Positions 8,409 to 16,721 of a DNA stretch of 64,000 bases are shown here, piece by piece. Source of the DNA: Streptomyces sp. NBC_01296 (GTDB lineage: Bacteria > Actinomycetota > Actinomycetes > Streptomycetales > Streptomycetaceae). Position numbers and translations under genes: made by a program. Within the stretch, counting starts at the first letter, position 1. The number at the start of each line of letters is the position of its first letter. The stretch spans positions 6,882,001 to 6,946,000 of the forward strand of contig NZ_CP130720.1 of NCBI RefSeq assembly GCF_035984415.1, in the 5' to 3' direction. Below the pieces are notes generated by a model. That model did not search any database. It worked only from the letters and a program-made list of their open reading frames with translations, and was not told the DNA's origin.

Positions 8409-8936
8409 TCATTCCGACCCAGACTTCTGGGAGTCCGTGGTGTCGGAGGCCTCGGACGCGTCCGAAACGTCGGGGCCGGCCGCGCGGACCTGCTGCACCT
8501 TGGCCAGCGAGTCGCGGAGCTCGGTCAGCCACTCGTCCGTGTTGCGGCCGACGAGGCGGACGCACCAGGCGAGGGCGTCGGCCCGGCTGCGGGCGACCCC
8601 GCCCGCGACCAGGGTGTCGAGGACCTGGCGCTCCGGCTGGCGCAGGCGCGTCATCACCGGGACCGCCAGGTGCGTGAACAGGACGCGGTCGTCGCCGGCC
8701 TGGACGGCCCAGGCGACCTTGCGGCGGTAGAGCTCCTCCGCCTCCCGGGCGACCTCGATGCGCTGCTCGCGGGTGCGCTCGCGGAACTCCTTGACCGACT
8801 CGGTCGCCGGGATGGCTCCGACGACCGTGATCTCCTCGCGGTCGACCGCCACATCGACCAGGGACTCGTACACGTCCACCGGAAGGCGGTCCGCGAACCA
8901 CTTGCGAAGCTGCTCGCTCTGCTCGGATGTAATCAT
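8409..8936 (-). CDS. Conserved hypothetical protein
   Basis: A 175-aa, largely helical, acidic protein. Residues 1-60 have alternating beta/helix character (DVYESLVDVAVDREEITVVG). The middle (60-150) is helical with a repeated Arg/Leu pattern, and the last 25 residues are Ser/Asp/Glu-rich and probably disordered. No family was recognised. An octamer GATTACAT is repeated in tandem across its start codon, and a TCGCAAGCGA-type inverted repeat lies 30 bp upstream. Confidence 0.65.
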   Translation of the reverse strand: MITSEQSEQLRKWFADRLPVDVYESLVDVAVDREEITVVGAIPATESVKEFRERTREQRIEVAREAEELYRRKVAWAVQAGDDRVLFTHLAVPVMTRLRQPERQVLDTLVAGGVARSRADALAWCVRLVGRNTDEWLTELRDSLAKVQQVRAAGPDVSDASEASDTTDSQKSGSE

Positions 8937-8966
8937 GTAATCAACGTTGCATCCGATGGGATCGTG

Positions 8967-8978
8967 ATCGCAAGCGAT
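8967..8978. promoter_or_regulatory. Inverted repeat ATCGC-AA-GCGAT upstream of a minus-strand gene
   Basis: 5-bp arms around AA, 30 bases upstream of the start of the hypothetical gene at 8936. The core TCGCAAGCGA is identical to that of the palindrome at 6586-6603 upstream of the RNase gene. This suggests a common DNA-binding regulator, not proven. Confidence 0.35.
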
Positions 8979-8990
8979 TCGTGTTCGCTC

Positions 8991-10712
8991 TCAGCCCATC
9001 GAGCGGTAGCGGTGGATCAGCGAGACCGCCATCGCGCCCTCGCCCACGCCCGACGCCACGCGCTTGACCGAATGGGCCCGGACGTCGCCGGCCGCGAAGA
9101 CGCCGGGGACGCTGGTCTCGAGCGGGTACGGGGCGCGCTCCAGGCTCCACTCCGCCGGGAGCTCCCCGCCGTTGGCGATCAGGTCGGACCCGGTGAGCAC
9201 GAAGCCGTACTCGTCGCGCTCGACCACGCCCGACAGCCAGTCCGTGTGGGGGCGGGCCCCGATGAAGGTGAACATGAACCGGGCCGGGACCTGCGTGTCC
9301 TCGCCCGTCGTCGAGTCGTGGAGGGTCAGCTGCTCCAGGTGTTCGTCGCCGTCCAGCCGGACCACCGTCGTACGGACCACGACCTCGACGTTCGGGGTGC
9401 GGTCGATCTCGTCGATCAGGTAGCGGGACATGCTCGCGTCCAGGGACTCGGCGCGGACCAGGATGGTCACCTTGGCCGCGTACTTGGCGAAGTGCACCGC
9501 CGCCTGGCCGGCCGAGTTCGCGCCGCCCACGATGAACACGTGCTGGGAGATGCACGCCGAGCTCTCGGTGGTGGCCGCGCCGTAGTACAGCCCGGCGCCC
9601 TCGAAGCGGTCCGCGCCGGGGGCCTCCAGGCGGTTGTACGAGACCCCGGTGGCCAGCAGCACCGTCTCGGCGCTGATCTCCGTGCCGTCGGCCAGGACCA
9701 GGATCTTCGCCGGGTCGTCCCGGGTCAGCGAGACCACCTCCACCGGGTGCAGGATCTCGGCGCCGAAGCGCGAGGCCTGGATGGTGGCGCGGCGGGTCAG
9801 GTCGCCGCCGGAGAGGCCCGAGGGGAAGCCGAGGTAGTTCTCGATCAGGCTGGAGGTGCCGGCCTGCCCGCCCGGGGCGCGGGAGTCCAGCATCAGCGTC
9901 GAGAGGCCCTCCGAGGCCGCGTACACGCCGGCCGCCAGACCCGCGGGTCCCGCGCCGACGATGACGCACTCGTAGTGCGGGCGGGACGCGGTCGTGGCCA
10001 GCCCCAGCCGCCGGGCGAGCTCCGTGTCGGCGGGCGCGGAGAGCACCGTCCCGTCCGGGAACCGGACGAGCGGGAGCGTCGCGTCGGGCTGGGCGGCGAT
10101 CAGGGTCAGGGCCTCGGGATCCCGCTCGACGTTGAGGAACCGGAACGGCTGGCCGTTGCGGGTGAAGAAGTCCCGGACGGCGTGGGTGCCGGGGGAGACG
10201 AGGTGGCCGGCGACGATGATGCCGTCGTACGCGGGGCGGTAGGTGGCCAGCCAGTCCGAGAGCAGGTCGTCGAGGACCGGGAAGAGCCGTTCGTGCGGCG
10301 GGTCCCAGGGCTTGAGCAGGTAGTAGTCCAGCCGGACCCGGTTGATGGCGGTGATCGCCGCGTCCGTCTCGGCGTACGCCGTGAGCAGCACCCGGCGGGC
10401 GTCGGGGAAGCGGCTGACGGCCTCGAGGAGGAACTCGACGCCGGTCACGTCGGGCATCCGCTGGTCCACGAGGAACAGCGCCGGATCGTGGCCGCGCTCG
10501 TCGAGGGAGTCCAGGATCTTCAGGGCGTCGGCGGCCGAGGAGGCGCCGAGCACCCGGTAGCGGTCGCCGTAGGCGCTGCGCAGATCGCGGCGTACGGCCC
10601 GCAGTACCTGCGGATCGTCGTCCACGGCCAGGATGACGGGCTTCTTGCTCTCCGCGCGCTCGGCCGCGGCCGCCGTGGCGTGGGCGGTGGCGCTCTCCGG
10701 GGCCGCACTCAT
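8991..10712 (-). CDS. Receiver - glutaredoxin-like - FAD oxidoreductase fusion, lacking the redox cysteines
   Basis: A 573-aa three-part protein. A response-regulator receiver (about 20-145) has an intact acidic pocket, phospho-acceptor Asp in LFLVDQRMPD, Thr in LLTAYA and Lys in LLKPWDPP. A glutaredoxin/thioredoxin-like middle domain (about 165-240) has SPGTH where CxxC is expected. The C-terminal part (about 250-573) has thioredoxin-reductase architecture (VIVGAGPAGLAAG, FIVGGANSAGQAA, GVFAAGDVR), but the CATC disulfide motif is replaced by a Ser/Ala/Thr-rich segment. It is therefore probably an NAD(P)H:FAD oxidoreductase under phosphorelay control, not a thioredoxin reductase. Start overlaps the UBP gene stop. 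Confidence 0.88.
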   Translation of the reverse strand: MSAAPESATAHATAAAAERAESKKPVILAVDDDPQVLRAVRRDLRSAYGDRYRVLGASSAADALKILDSLDERGHDPALFLVDQRMPDVTGVEFLLEAVSRFPDARRVLLTAYAETDAAITAINRVRLDYYLLKPWDPPHERLFPVLDDLLSDWLATYRPAYDGIIVAGHLVSPGTHAVRDFFTRNGQPFRFLNVERDPEALTLIAAQPDATLPLVRFPDGTVLSAPADTELARRLGLATTASRPHYECVIVGAGPAGLAAGVYAASEGLSTLMLDSRAPGGQAGTSSLIENYLGFPSGLSGGDLTRRATIQASRFGAEILHPVEVVSLTRDDPAKILVLADGTEISAETVLLATGVSYNRLEAPGADRFEGAGLYYGAATTESSACISQHVFIVGGANSAGQAAVHFAKYAAKVTILVRAESLDASMSRYLIDEIDRTPNVEVVVRTTVVRLDGDEHLEQLTLHDSTTGEDTQVPARFMFTFIGARPHTDWLSGVVERDEYGFVLTGSDLIANGGELPAEWSLERAPYPLETSVPGVFAAGDVRAHSVKRVASGVGEGAMAVSLIHRYRSMG

Positions 10713-10981
10713 GCCGCGTCCAGCATCAGCTTGTCGGCGTAGCACCAGGCCCAGGTCTCACCGGGCTCGTGCGACGCGGCGATGGGGTGCTCGCTGGTGC
10801 GGTAGTGCTTGGTGGCGTGGCGGTTCTTGGAGGAGTCGCAGCATCCGACGTGCCCGCAGCTGAGGCACATCCTCAGGTGCACCCAGGTGTCGCCGAGGGC
10901 GAGGCACTCCTCGCAGCCCTCGGTGCCCGGCTTCACCGGACGTATCTGATCGATGTGTGTGCACAACAGGTCCGTCGTCAT
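10709..10981 (-). CDS. UBP-type zinc finger protein
   Basis: A 90-aa stand-alone ZnF-UBP domain. Cys and His ligands are visible in CTHIDQIRP, GCEECLALGDTWVHLRMCLSCGHVGCCDSS, and then HATKHYRTSEHPI. In eukaryotes this fold binds ubiquitin C-termini; in bacteria the role is unknown. It occurs next to thioredoxin-reductase-like genes. Here it is immediately upstream of, and overlaps (ATGA) with, the receiver-FAD oxidoreductase gene, so the two products probably form one functional unit. Confidence 0.9.
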   Translation of the reverse strand: MTTDLLCTHIDQIRPVKPGTEGCEECLALGDTWVHLRMCLSCGHVGCCDSSKNRHATKHYRTSEHPIAASHEPGETWAWCYADKLMLDAA

Positions 10982-11178
10982 CGTCCCCGTCCCTCTCCTC
11001 GTCCTTCGTGCACCCCTGATTCACGGCGCGTCCAGACCATAGGGCGGTGCCCCCGTAATGGTTCACTGATTCGGCCGAAGTCAGGAAGTCCCGCGGCTAC
11101 TTCATGACCTCCGGAAGCGACTACCTGAGGTGCCCGTGCGACCTGCCTTCCTACCTCACGAAGTCGCATACGGGCGCT

Positions 11179-11207
11179 TTGACGCAGGCCCCGGGCACAA
11201 GCAGTGT
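11179..11207 (+). promoter_or_regulatory. Possible promoter of the 24-kb island
   Basis: A TTGACG hexamer, a 17-base spacer and a weak CAGTGT hexamer lie about 40 bp before the first gene of the island. The -35 is good for a housekeeping sigma, the -10 poor. The whole 266-bp gap to the minus-strand UBP gene holds no open frame and must contain both divergent promoters. Confidence 0.25.
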
Positions 11208-11247
11208 GGGTCACGCCAACGACAACAGGCGGCGCCTGGAGGAATCC

Positions 11248-12072
11248 GTGAGCAGAAAGATTCTGGTCATTGTCTCCGAACACGGTTACTGGGCCGAAGA
11301 ACTGATAGGCCCCGTATCGAAGTTCGATGAGCGAGGCTACGAAGTCGTATTCGCCACGCCGACCGGAAAGCGTGCGCACGCTCTTCCGCCGAGCCTCGAC
11401 GCGAACTTCATCGATCCTCCGCTGGGACGCTCGGTCACCACCGAGGAGAACGCCCGGCTGGGCCGGGAGTTCGAGCAGTCGAGCCGGCTGGACTCCCCGC
11501 TCGACATCGAGGCGTGGGTCCCCGAGCGGCCGTACACGAGCGACGAGGGCTATCTGCGCAAGCTCGAGCAGTACCACCGCGATCTGGACAAGCTCGAGGC
11601 CGACATCGCCGGCTACGACGCGGTCCTCATCGTCGGCGGCAGCGGGCCCATCGTCGACCTCGCCAACAACGAGCGCGTGCACGCCCTGATCCTGGCCTTC
11701 AAGAAGGCCGGCAAGGTCGTGGCGGCCGAGTGCTACGGCGTGGCCTGCCTGGCCTTCGCCCGGGACTGGGGCGACCGCAAGAGCATCATCTGGGGCAAGC
11801 ACGTCACCGGCCACTGCAAGGAGTACGACTACAAGGACGGAACCGGATTCCTCGGTACCGACTTCAACATGGGCCCGCCGCCGTACCCGCTGGAGTACAT
11901 CCTGCGCGATGCCACCGGGCCGCGCGGCGCCTATCACGGGAATTTCGGCCACCCGCTCTCGGTGATAGTCGACTTCCCGTTCGTGACCGGCCGTTCCACC
12001 CCCGATTCGTATCTGACGGGGCAGAAGATCGTGGAAGTCCTGGAGGACGGTCTCACCCGTTACGGGTGGTAG
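11248..12072 (+). CDS. DJ-1/PfpI-family protein (paralogue 1), first gene of the island
   Basis: A 274-aa class I glutamine-amidotransferase-like protein. The GTG start is chosen because CTGGAGGA ends 4 bases upstream and the next residues, SRKILVIVSEHGYWAEE, form the first strand of the fold. The nucleophile elbow is AAECYGVACLAF (Cys near 166), and a Glu early in the chain is consistent with DJ-1 chemistry. HGNFGHPLSVIVDFPFVTGR is family-specific. Possible glyoxalase III, deglycase or chaperone-type function. A second and a third DJ-1/PfpI gene follow within 14 kb. Confidence 0.85.
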   Translation: MSRKILVIVSEHGYWAEELIGPVSKFDERGYEVVFATPTGKRAHALPPSLDANFIDPPLGRSVTTEENARLGREFEQSSRLDSPLDIEAWVPERPYTSDEGYLRKLEQYHRDLDKLEADIAGYDAVLIVGGSGPIVDLANNERVHALILAFKKAGKVVAAECYGVACLAFARDWGDRKSIIWGKHVTGHCKEYDYKDGTGFLGTDFNMGPPPYPLEYILRDATGPRGAYHGNFGHPLSVIVDFPFVTGRSTPDSYLTGQKIVEVLEDGLTRYGW

Positions 12073-12080
12073 GGGGAATC

Positions 12081-13724
12081 ATGAAAGCCACTCCCGGACG
12101 GGAAAGGCTGATCGAGCAGTTCAAGGCCGACGGCCTGAATGTGATGTTCGGAAATCCGGGGACGGTGGAACAGGGATTCCTCGACGCGGTGGACGCGGCG
12201 GAGGACTTCCACTACGTCCTCGCCCTCCAGGAGACCGTGGCCGCCGGCATCGCCGACGGCTACGCCCGGGCCACCGGGGGCGCGGCCCTGCTCCAGCTGC
12301 ACTCCGGAGTGGGGCTGGGCAACGGCATCGGGATGCTCTACCAGTCGCTGCGCGGCCACACCCCGCTCGTCGTGGTCGCCGGCGACGCCGGGGTCCGCTA
12401 CGACGCCATGGACGCGCAGATGGCGTCCGACCTGGTGGCGATGGCGAAGCCGGTGACGAAGTACGCGACCCGGGTCACCGACCGGCACTCCGTACTGCGC
12501 ACCATCCGCCGGGCGGTCAAGATCGCCCTGACCCCGCCGCGCGGCCCGGTGTTCGTGGCGCTGCCGATGGACGTGCTGGACGAGCTGAACTCCGAGCCCG
12601 TCCTGCCCGCCACGGTGCCCCTCACGGACGTGGCGCCCTCGCCCGCCTCGGTGGGGCGGGCGGCAGAGCTGCTCGCCTCCGCGGAGCGGCCCGTGGTCCT
12701 CGTCGGCGACGGGGTCGCGCTCTCCGGGGCCCAGCGCGAACTGGCCGCCGTCGCCGAGCTGCTGGGCGCCGATGTGTACGAGGTGGACTCGTCCGAGGTG
12801 AACATCGCGGCCTCGCACCCGCTGCGCCGCGGTCAGACGGGCCACATGTTCGGCCCGCACAGCAAGGAGCTCGTCGCCGACGCGGACGGGGTGCTGATCG
12901 TCGGCACCTACGTCTTCCCGGAGGTGTTCCCCGAGCTGGAGAGCCCCTTCCGGGCCGGCGCGAAGGTCGTCCACATCGACCTGAACGCGTACGAGATCGC
13001 CAAGAACCACCCGGTGGACCTGGGCCTGGCCGCCGATCCCCGGCAGGCGCTGCGCGCGCTGGCCGGCGTACTCGAACGCCTGCTGACCCCGCAGCGGCGG
13101 GCGGCCGCGGCCGCCCGGCTCGACGCCCGCACCCGCGAGCGGGCGCTGTCCGCCAGGGGAGGGGAGAGCGAGCAGGACGGCACGCCGATGGCCGTCTTCC
13201 TGCGGACCCTGGCCGAACGCACCGGCGGGGACCTGATCGTCTTCGACGAGGCGCTGACCACCTCGCCGCTGGTGACCCGGTACCTGCCGCCGGAGCGTCC
13301 GGGCGACTACCACCTCACCCGGGGCGGCTCGCTCGGCGTGGGCTTCCCGGGGGCGGTCGGCGCCAAGCTGGCCCGTCCGGACCGCCTCGTCGTCGGGTTC
13401 GCGGGCGACGGCGGGTCGATGTACACGTACCAGGCGCTGTGGACCGCGGTCCGGCACGGCATCGACGCCAAGTTCGTGGTCTGCAACAACCGCAAGTACC
13501 GGCTGCTCGACGACAACATCGCCCAGTACTGGCGGGAGCGGGACATCCCGGAGCACGGCTTCCCGGGTTCCTTCGACCTCTCCCACCCCGAGATCGACTT
13601 CGCCGGGCTGGCACGGGCGCTCGGCGCCGAGGGGATGCGGGTGGAGAAGCCGGACGAGGCGGTCGCGGCCGTGGCCCGGATGCTCGACCATCCCGGTCCG
13701 TTCCTCGTCGACGTACAGATCTGA
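12081..13724 (+). CDS. Thiamine-diphosphate-dependent enzyme (benzoylformate decarboxylase/acetolactate synthase type)
   Basis: A 547-aa ThDP enzyme with the usual three domains. The N-terminal PYR domain contains GNPGTVEQGFLDAV and the activating Glu in ALQETVAAGIADGYAR (about 50). The central domain has PVVLVGDGVALSGAQREL. The C-terminal PP domain has the cofactor motif GDGGSMYTYQALWTAVRH and then NN (about 437-465). The overall pattern resembles benzoylformate decarboxylase more than acetolactate synthase. It should decarboxylate or ligate a 2-oxo acid; the substrate is unknown. It follows the DJ-1 gene by 8 bp. Confidence 0.88.
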   Translation: MKATPGRERLIEQFKADGLNVMFGNPGTVEQGFLDAVDAAEDFHYVLALQETVAAGIADGYARATGGAALLQLHSGVGLGNGIGMLYQSLRGHTPLVVVAGDAGVRYDAMDAQMASDLVAMAKPVTKYATRVTDRHSVLRTIRRAVKIALTPPRGPVFVALPMDVLDELNSEPVLPATVPLTDVAPSPASVGRAAELLASAERPVVLVGDGVALSGAQRELAAVAELLGADVYEVDSSEVNIAASHPLRRGQTGHMFGPHSKELVADADGVLIVGTYVFPEVFPELESPFRAGAKVVHIDLNAYEIAKNHPVDLGLAADPRQALRALAGVLERLLTPQRRAAAAARLDARTRERALSARGGESEQDGTPMAVFLRTLAERTGGDLIVFDEALTTSPLVTRYLPPERPGDYHLTRGGSLGVGFPGAVGAKLARPDRLVVGFAGDGGSMYTYQALWTAVRHGIDAKFVVCNNRKYRLLDDNIAQYWRERDIPEHGFPGSFDLSHPEIDFAGLARALGAEGMRVEKPDEAVAAVARMLDHPGPFLVDVQI

Positions 13725-13777
13725 CCCACCGCTGCGACCCACCGCACAGCACACCACCACGGACAGGAGGAGACCGC

Positions 13778-14209
13778 ATGCCCGCCGAGCGGCTGACCGA
13801 GGAAGCGATCCGCACCTTCGCGGAGAACTGGTACGTGGCCCTGGACCAGCACCTTCCGCTGGACCAGGTGCTCCCGCTCATCACCGAGGACCTGGAGTTC
13901 AAGGTCCCCGAGGACACCTTCCTCGGACACCAGGGCTTCGGCCGCTGGTACGCGGCGGTCACGAACCGCTTCTTCGACGAGGTCCACACCGTCACCAAGG
14001 TGGAGCCCGTCATCGAGGGCGACCGGGCGATCGTCCGGGTGCTCGTCAACTGGCAGGCCAAGATCTGGGACCCGCCGGCCGCCCGCAGCCAGTGGCTCGG
14101 CTTCGATGCCGACCAGACCTGGACGGTCGTGGCCGGTCCCGACGGACCGCTGATCAAGCAGTACACCGTCAACGACCTGGCCCCGATGCCCGGTTCCGGC
14201 TCGCTCTGA
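13778..14209 (+). CDS. NTF2/SnoaL-like protein (copy 1)
   Basis: A 143-aa small alpha+beta-cone protein preceded by a strong site (AGGAGGAGA). The N-terminal helices (EEAIRTFAENWYVALDQH) and curved sheet (LEFKVPEDTFLGHQGFGRWY) fit the NTF2-like superfamily, which includes SnoaL cyclases, ketosteroid isomerases and limonene-epoxide hydrolases. Catalytic residues cannot be assigned. It is the first of three tandem NTF2-like genes of different sequence in this operon. Confidence 0.8.
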   Translation: MPAERLTEEAIRTFAENWYVALDQHLPLDQVLPLITEDLEFKVPEDTFLGHQGFGRWYAAVTNRFFDEVHTVTKVEPVIEGDRAIVRVLVNWQAKIWDPPAARSQWLGFDADQTWTVVAGPDGPLIKQYTVNDLAPMPGSGSL

Positions 14210-14238
14210 GCACGGGCGCCGGCGAAGGAGAAGCGACG

Positions 14239-14694
14239 ATGACCGAAGTGACACGGGAGCGGGTCGAGGCGGCGTACGCCGCCCTCGGCTCCGGCGACCG
14301 CGCCCGCATCCTCGAGTACTACTCCGAGGACCTGCGCTGGCTGGTGCCGGGCAACCACCCGCTGGCCGGCTGGTACGAGAGCCTGGACGCCTTCCTGGAC
14401 CTGATGGGGCAGACGCACAAGCTCACGGGCGGCACCTTCCGCATGGACATCCAGTCCGTCCTCGTCGGCGAGGACTGCAGCGCCGACGTCTGCCGCAACG
14501 TCGCCCTGCGCGACGGCGCGGACCAGGGGAGCCGGTCCCCGTACGAGCGGATGGACTACCCGGTCTTCCACTTCATGCGGTGGCAGGACGGCCGGATCGT
14601 CGAGGGCCGCGACGGGCTCTTCGGGGACTCGGCTACCGCCTTCAGCCAGTTCTGGGCGCCGTTCGCGCCCGACGGAACCCGCCGGGACCGATAG
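14239..14694 (+). CDS. NTF2/SnoaL-like protein (copy 2)
   Basis: A 151-aa NTF2-like protein preceded by GAAGGAGAAG. RERVEAAYAALGSGDRARIL followed by YYSEDLRWLVPGNHPLAGWYES is the hallmark helix-turn and first strand of SnoaL-like proteins, and FHFMRWQDGRIVEGRDGLFG is the typical C-terminal strand pair. Sequence divergence from the flanking NTF2-like genes indicates separate substrates or subunits of a hetero-oligomer rather than a recent duplication. Confidence 0.82.
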   Translation: MTEVTRERVEAAYAALGSGDRARILEYYSEDLRWLVPGNHPLAGWYESLDAFLDLMGQTHKLTGGTFRMDIQSVLVGEDCSADVCRNVALRDGADQGSRSPYERMDYPVFHFMRWQDGRIVEGRDGLFGDSATAFSQFWAPFAPDGTRRDR

Positions 14695-14707
14695 GGGGAG
14701 GAGCGCG

Positions 14708-15088
14708 ATGAGCGCTGTGGACGCACGACAGATCCTTGAGAAGTACTACGAGTACGCCAACGCCGGGGACTGGGACCGCTGGTGCGACCTGTTCGCCGAC
14801 GACCAGGTCATGGACGAGCAGCTCGCCGGACACATCGAGGGCCTGGAGGTCCTGCGCTCGATGATGAAGGGCATGGGGACGATGTACCGGGTCTTCCGGA
14901 ACGAGCCCGTGCACTTCCTCGTCGACGGGGAGAAGGCCGCGGCCGTCTCCCACCTCAGCGCCGTCAGCGCCTCCGGCGAGGCGATCGAGGCCGAGGTCAT
15001 GAACTTCTTCCGGATCGTGGACGGAAAGATCGCCTACATGGCGAACTACCACGACACCGTCCCCTTCCAGGTGCTGAGCCAGGGCTGA
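14708..15088 (+). CDS. NTF2/SnoaL-like protein (copy 3)
   Basis: A 126-aa NTF2-like protein. ARQILEKYYEYANAGDWDRW followed by LFADDQVMDEQLAGHIEGLE and the closing strand MNFFRIVDGKIAYMANYHDT define the fold. It starts 13 bp after copy 2 with a GGGGAGGAG site and is followed 13 bp later by the GMC oxidoreductase gene. A small isomerase, cyclase or hydrolase role is possible but unproven. Confidence 0.82.
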   Translation: MSAVDARQILEKYYEYANAGDWDRWCDLFADDQVMDEQLAGHIEGLEVLRSMMKGMGTMYRVFRNEPVHFLVDGEKAAAVSHLSAVSASGEAIEAEVMNFFRIVDGKIAYMANYHDTVPFQVLSQG

Positions 15089-15101
15089 GGGAGGCCGACT
15101 C

Positions 15102-16721
15102 GTGGCGATCGCCGAGAGCGAGAGAGAAGAGTACGACTACGTCATCGTGGGATCCGGCACCGCGGGCAGCGTCCTCGCGCACCGGCTCTCCGAGGACCCG
15201 GACGTCTCTGTCCTGGTCCTGGAGGCGGGCGGCAACCGCATCCCGCCCGAGGTGGACGACCCGTCCTCCTGGTACAAGCTGCTCGGCGGGCCCGTCGACT
15301 GGGGCTACACCAGCGTCCCGCAGCCCGGGCTCGACGGCCGCCGTACGTACGAACCGCGCGGCAAGGCCCCCGGCGGCAGCAGCAACCTGTACATCATGAT
15401 GCACATCCGGGGCCACGCCTCGGACTTCGACAACTGGGCCTACCAGGGCGCCGCCGGCTGGGGGTACGAGGACGTCCTGCCGTACTTCGCCCTCCTGGAG
15501 GGCCAGGAGGACGCCACCGCGCCCACCACCGGCACCCGCGGCCCGCAGCGCATCACCAACGCCGGGCACCACGGCCCCAACCCGGTCTCCCGCGCCTTCA
15601 TCGACGCGGCCGTCGAACTCGGCCACCAGGAGATCGACGACTTCAACACCGACGGGCCCCGGCGCGGCCTCTTCGGCACCGGCTGGCACCACATCGACGT
15701 GGCCGACGGGCGCCGCCAGGGCACCCTCGCCGCCTATCTGGAGCCCGCGCTGGAGCGCTCCAACCTGACGCTGCGCACCAGCGCCCAGAGCACCCGGCTG
15801 CTCTTCGACGGCGACACCTGCACGGGCGTCGAGTACGCGCAGCTCGCACCGCCCGCCGAGTTCCCCGGCCGGACCGTGCGCGACGGCCACAGCGCCACCG
15901 CCGGGCCCGGTCTGCGCTCCGTACGGGCCCGCCGGGAGGTGATCGTGGCGGCCGGGGCGATCGAGTCCCCGAAGCTGCTGCTGCTCTCCGGCATCGGGAA
16001 CCCCGAGCAGCTGCGCGAGCACGGCATCGAGACGGTCGCGGCCCTGCCCGGGGTCGGCGAGAACTTCCACAACCACGTCCTGACCGGGCTGATGGCCGAG
16101 GTCACCCAGGAACTCCCGCCGCCGGCGCAGAACCTGTCGGAGAGCGCTCTGTTCCTCTCGTCCCGGCCCGGTCTGCCCGCGCCCGACCTGCAGATCGCCT
16201 TCGTCCACGTGCCGTTCGACGTGATCGTCGGCAAGGACCACCCGAACACGGTGAGCATCCTGCCCGGTGTCGTACGGCCCGTCTCGCGCGGCTGGATCAG
16301 GCTCGCGAGCGCCGATCCGCTGGCCCACCCGCTGATCAACCCGAACTACCTGGGCGACCGGTGGGACCTGGAGCGGATGGTGCAGGGCATCAAACTGGCC
16401 CGCGAGATCTTCGCGACCTCGGCCTTCTCTCCCTGGTACAAGCAGGAGCTCCAGCCCGGTCCCGGCTACGGATCCGACGAGGACCTGCGGACCTTCGCGA
16501 AGCAGAAGTCGGAGAGCTACCACCACCAGGCCGGCTCCTGCCGCATGGGCATCGACGACCTCTCGGTCGTCGACCCCGAGCTGCGGGTGCACGGCGTACG
16601 CAACCTGCGCGTCGTCGACGCGAGCGTGATGCCCGCGGTCCCGTCGGGCAACTGCCACACCGCCATCGCGATGATCGCCGAGCGCGCGGCGGACTTCCTG
16701 AGGGGGGTGTCCCGTGCCTGA
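15102..16721 (+). CDS. GMC-family FAD oxidoreductase
   Basis: Glucose-methanol-choline oxidoreductase, 539 aa, oxidising an alcohol to an aldehyde or ketone. The FAD dinucleotide fold is YDYVIVGSGTAGSVLAHRLS (14-33). GMC signature 1 lies around GKAPGGSSNLYIMMHIRGH, signature 2 in VIVAAGAIESPKLLLLSGIG. The C-terminal part has the active-site His in SYHHQAGSCRMG (about 473) and the final His/Asn region SGNCHTAIAMIAERA. No export signal, so cytoplasmic. GTG start with GGGAGG upstream. The stop overlaps the next DJ-1 gene by 8 bp. Confidence 0.92.
   Translation: MAIAESEREEYDYVIVGSGTAGSVLAHRLSEDPDVSVLVLEAGGNRIPPEVDDPSSWYKLLGGPVDWGYTSVPQPGLDGRRTYEPRGKAPGGSSNLYIMMHIRGHASDFDNWAYQGAAGWGYEDVLPYFALLEGQEDATAPTTGTRGPQRITNAGHHGPNPVSRAFIDAAVELGHQEIDDFNTDGPRRGLFGTGWHHIDVADGRRQGTLAAYLEPALERSNLTLRTSAQSTRLLFDGDTCTGVEYAQLAPPAEFPGRTVRDGHSATAGPGLRSVRARREVIVAAGAIESPKLLLLSGIGNPEQLREHGIETVAALPGVGENFHNHVLTGLMAEVTQELPPPAQNLSESALFLSSRPGLPAPDLQIAFVHVPFDVIVGKDHPNTVSILPGVVRPVSRGWIRLASADPLAHPLINPNYLGDRWDLERMVQGIKLAREIFATSAFSPWYKQELQPGPGYGSDEDLRTFAKQKSESYHHQAGSCRMGIDDLSVVDPELRVHGVRNLRVVDASVMPAVPSGNCHTAIAMIAERAADFLRGVSRA

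Noticed and set aside
8991..10712. Considered as fused response regulator/thioredoxin reductase
   Set aside because: The redox-active CxxC of thioredoxin reductase is missing, so the enzymatic name is not supported; the architecture alone is kept.
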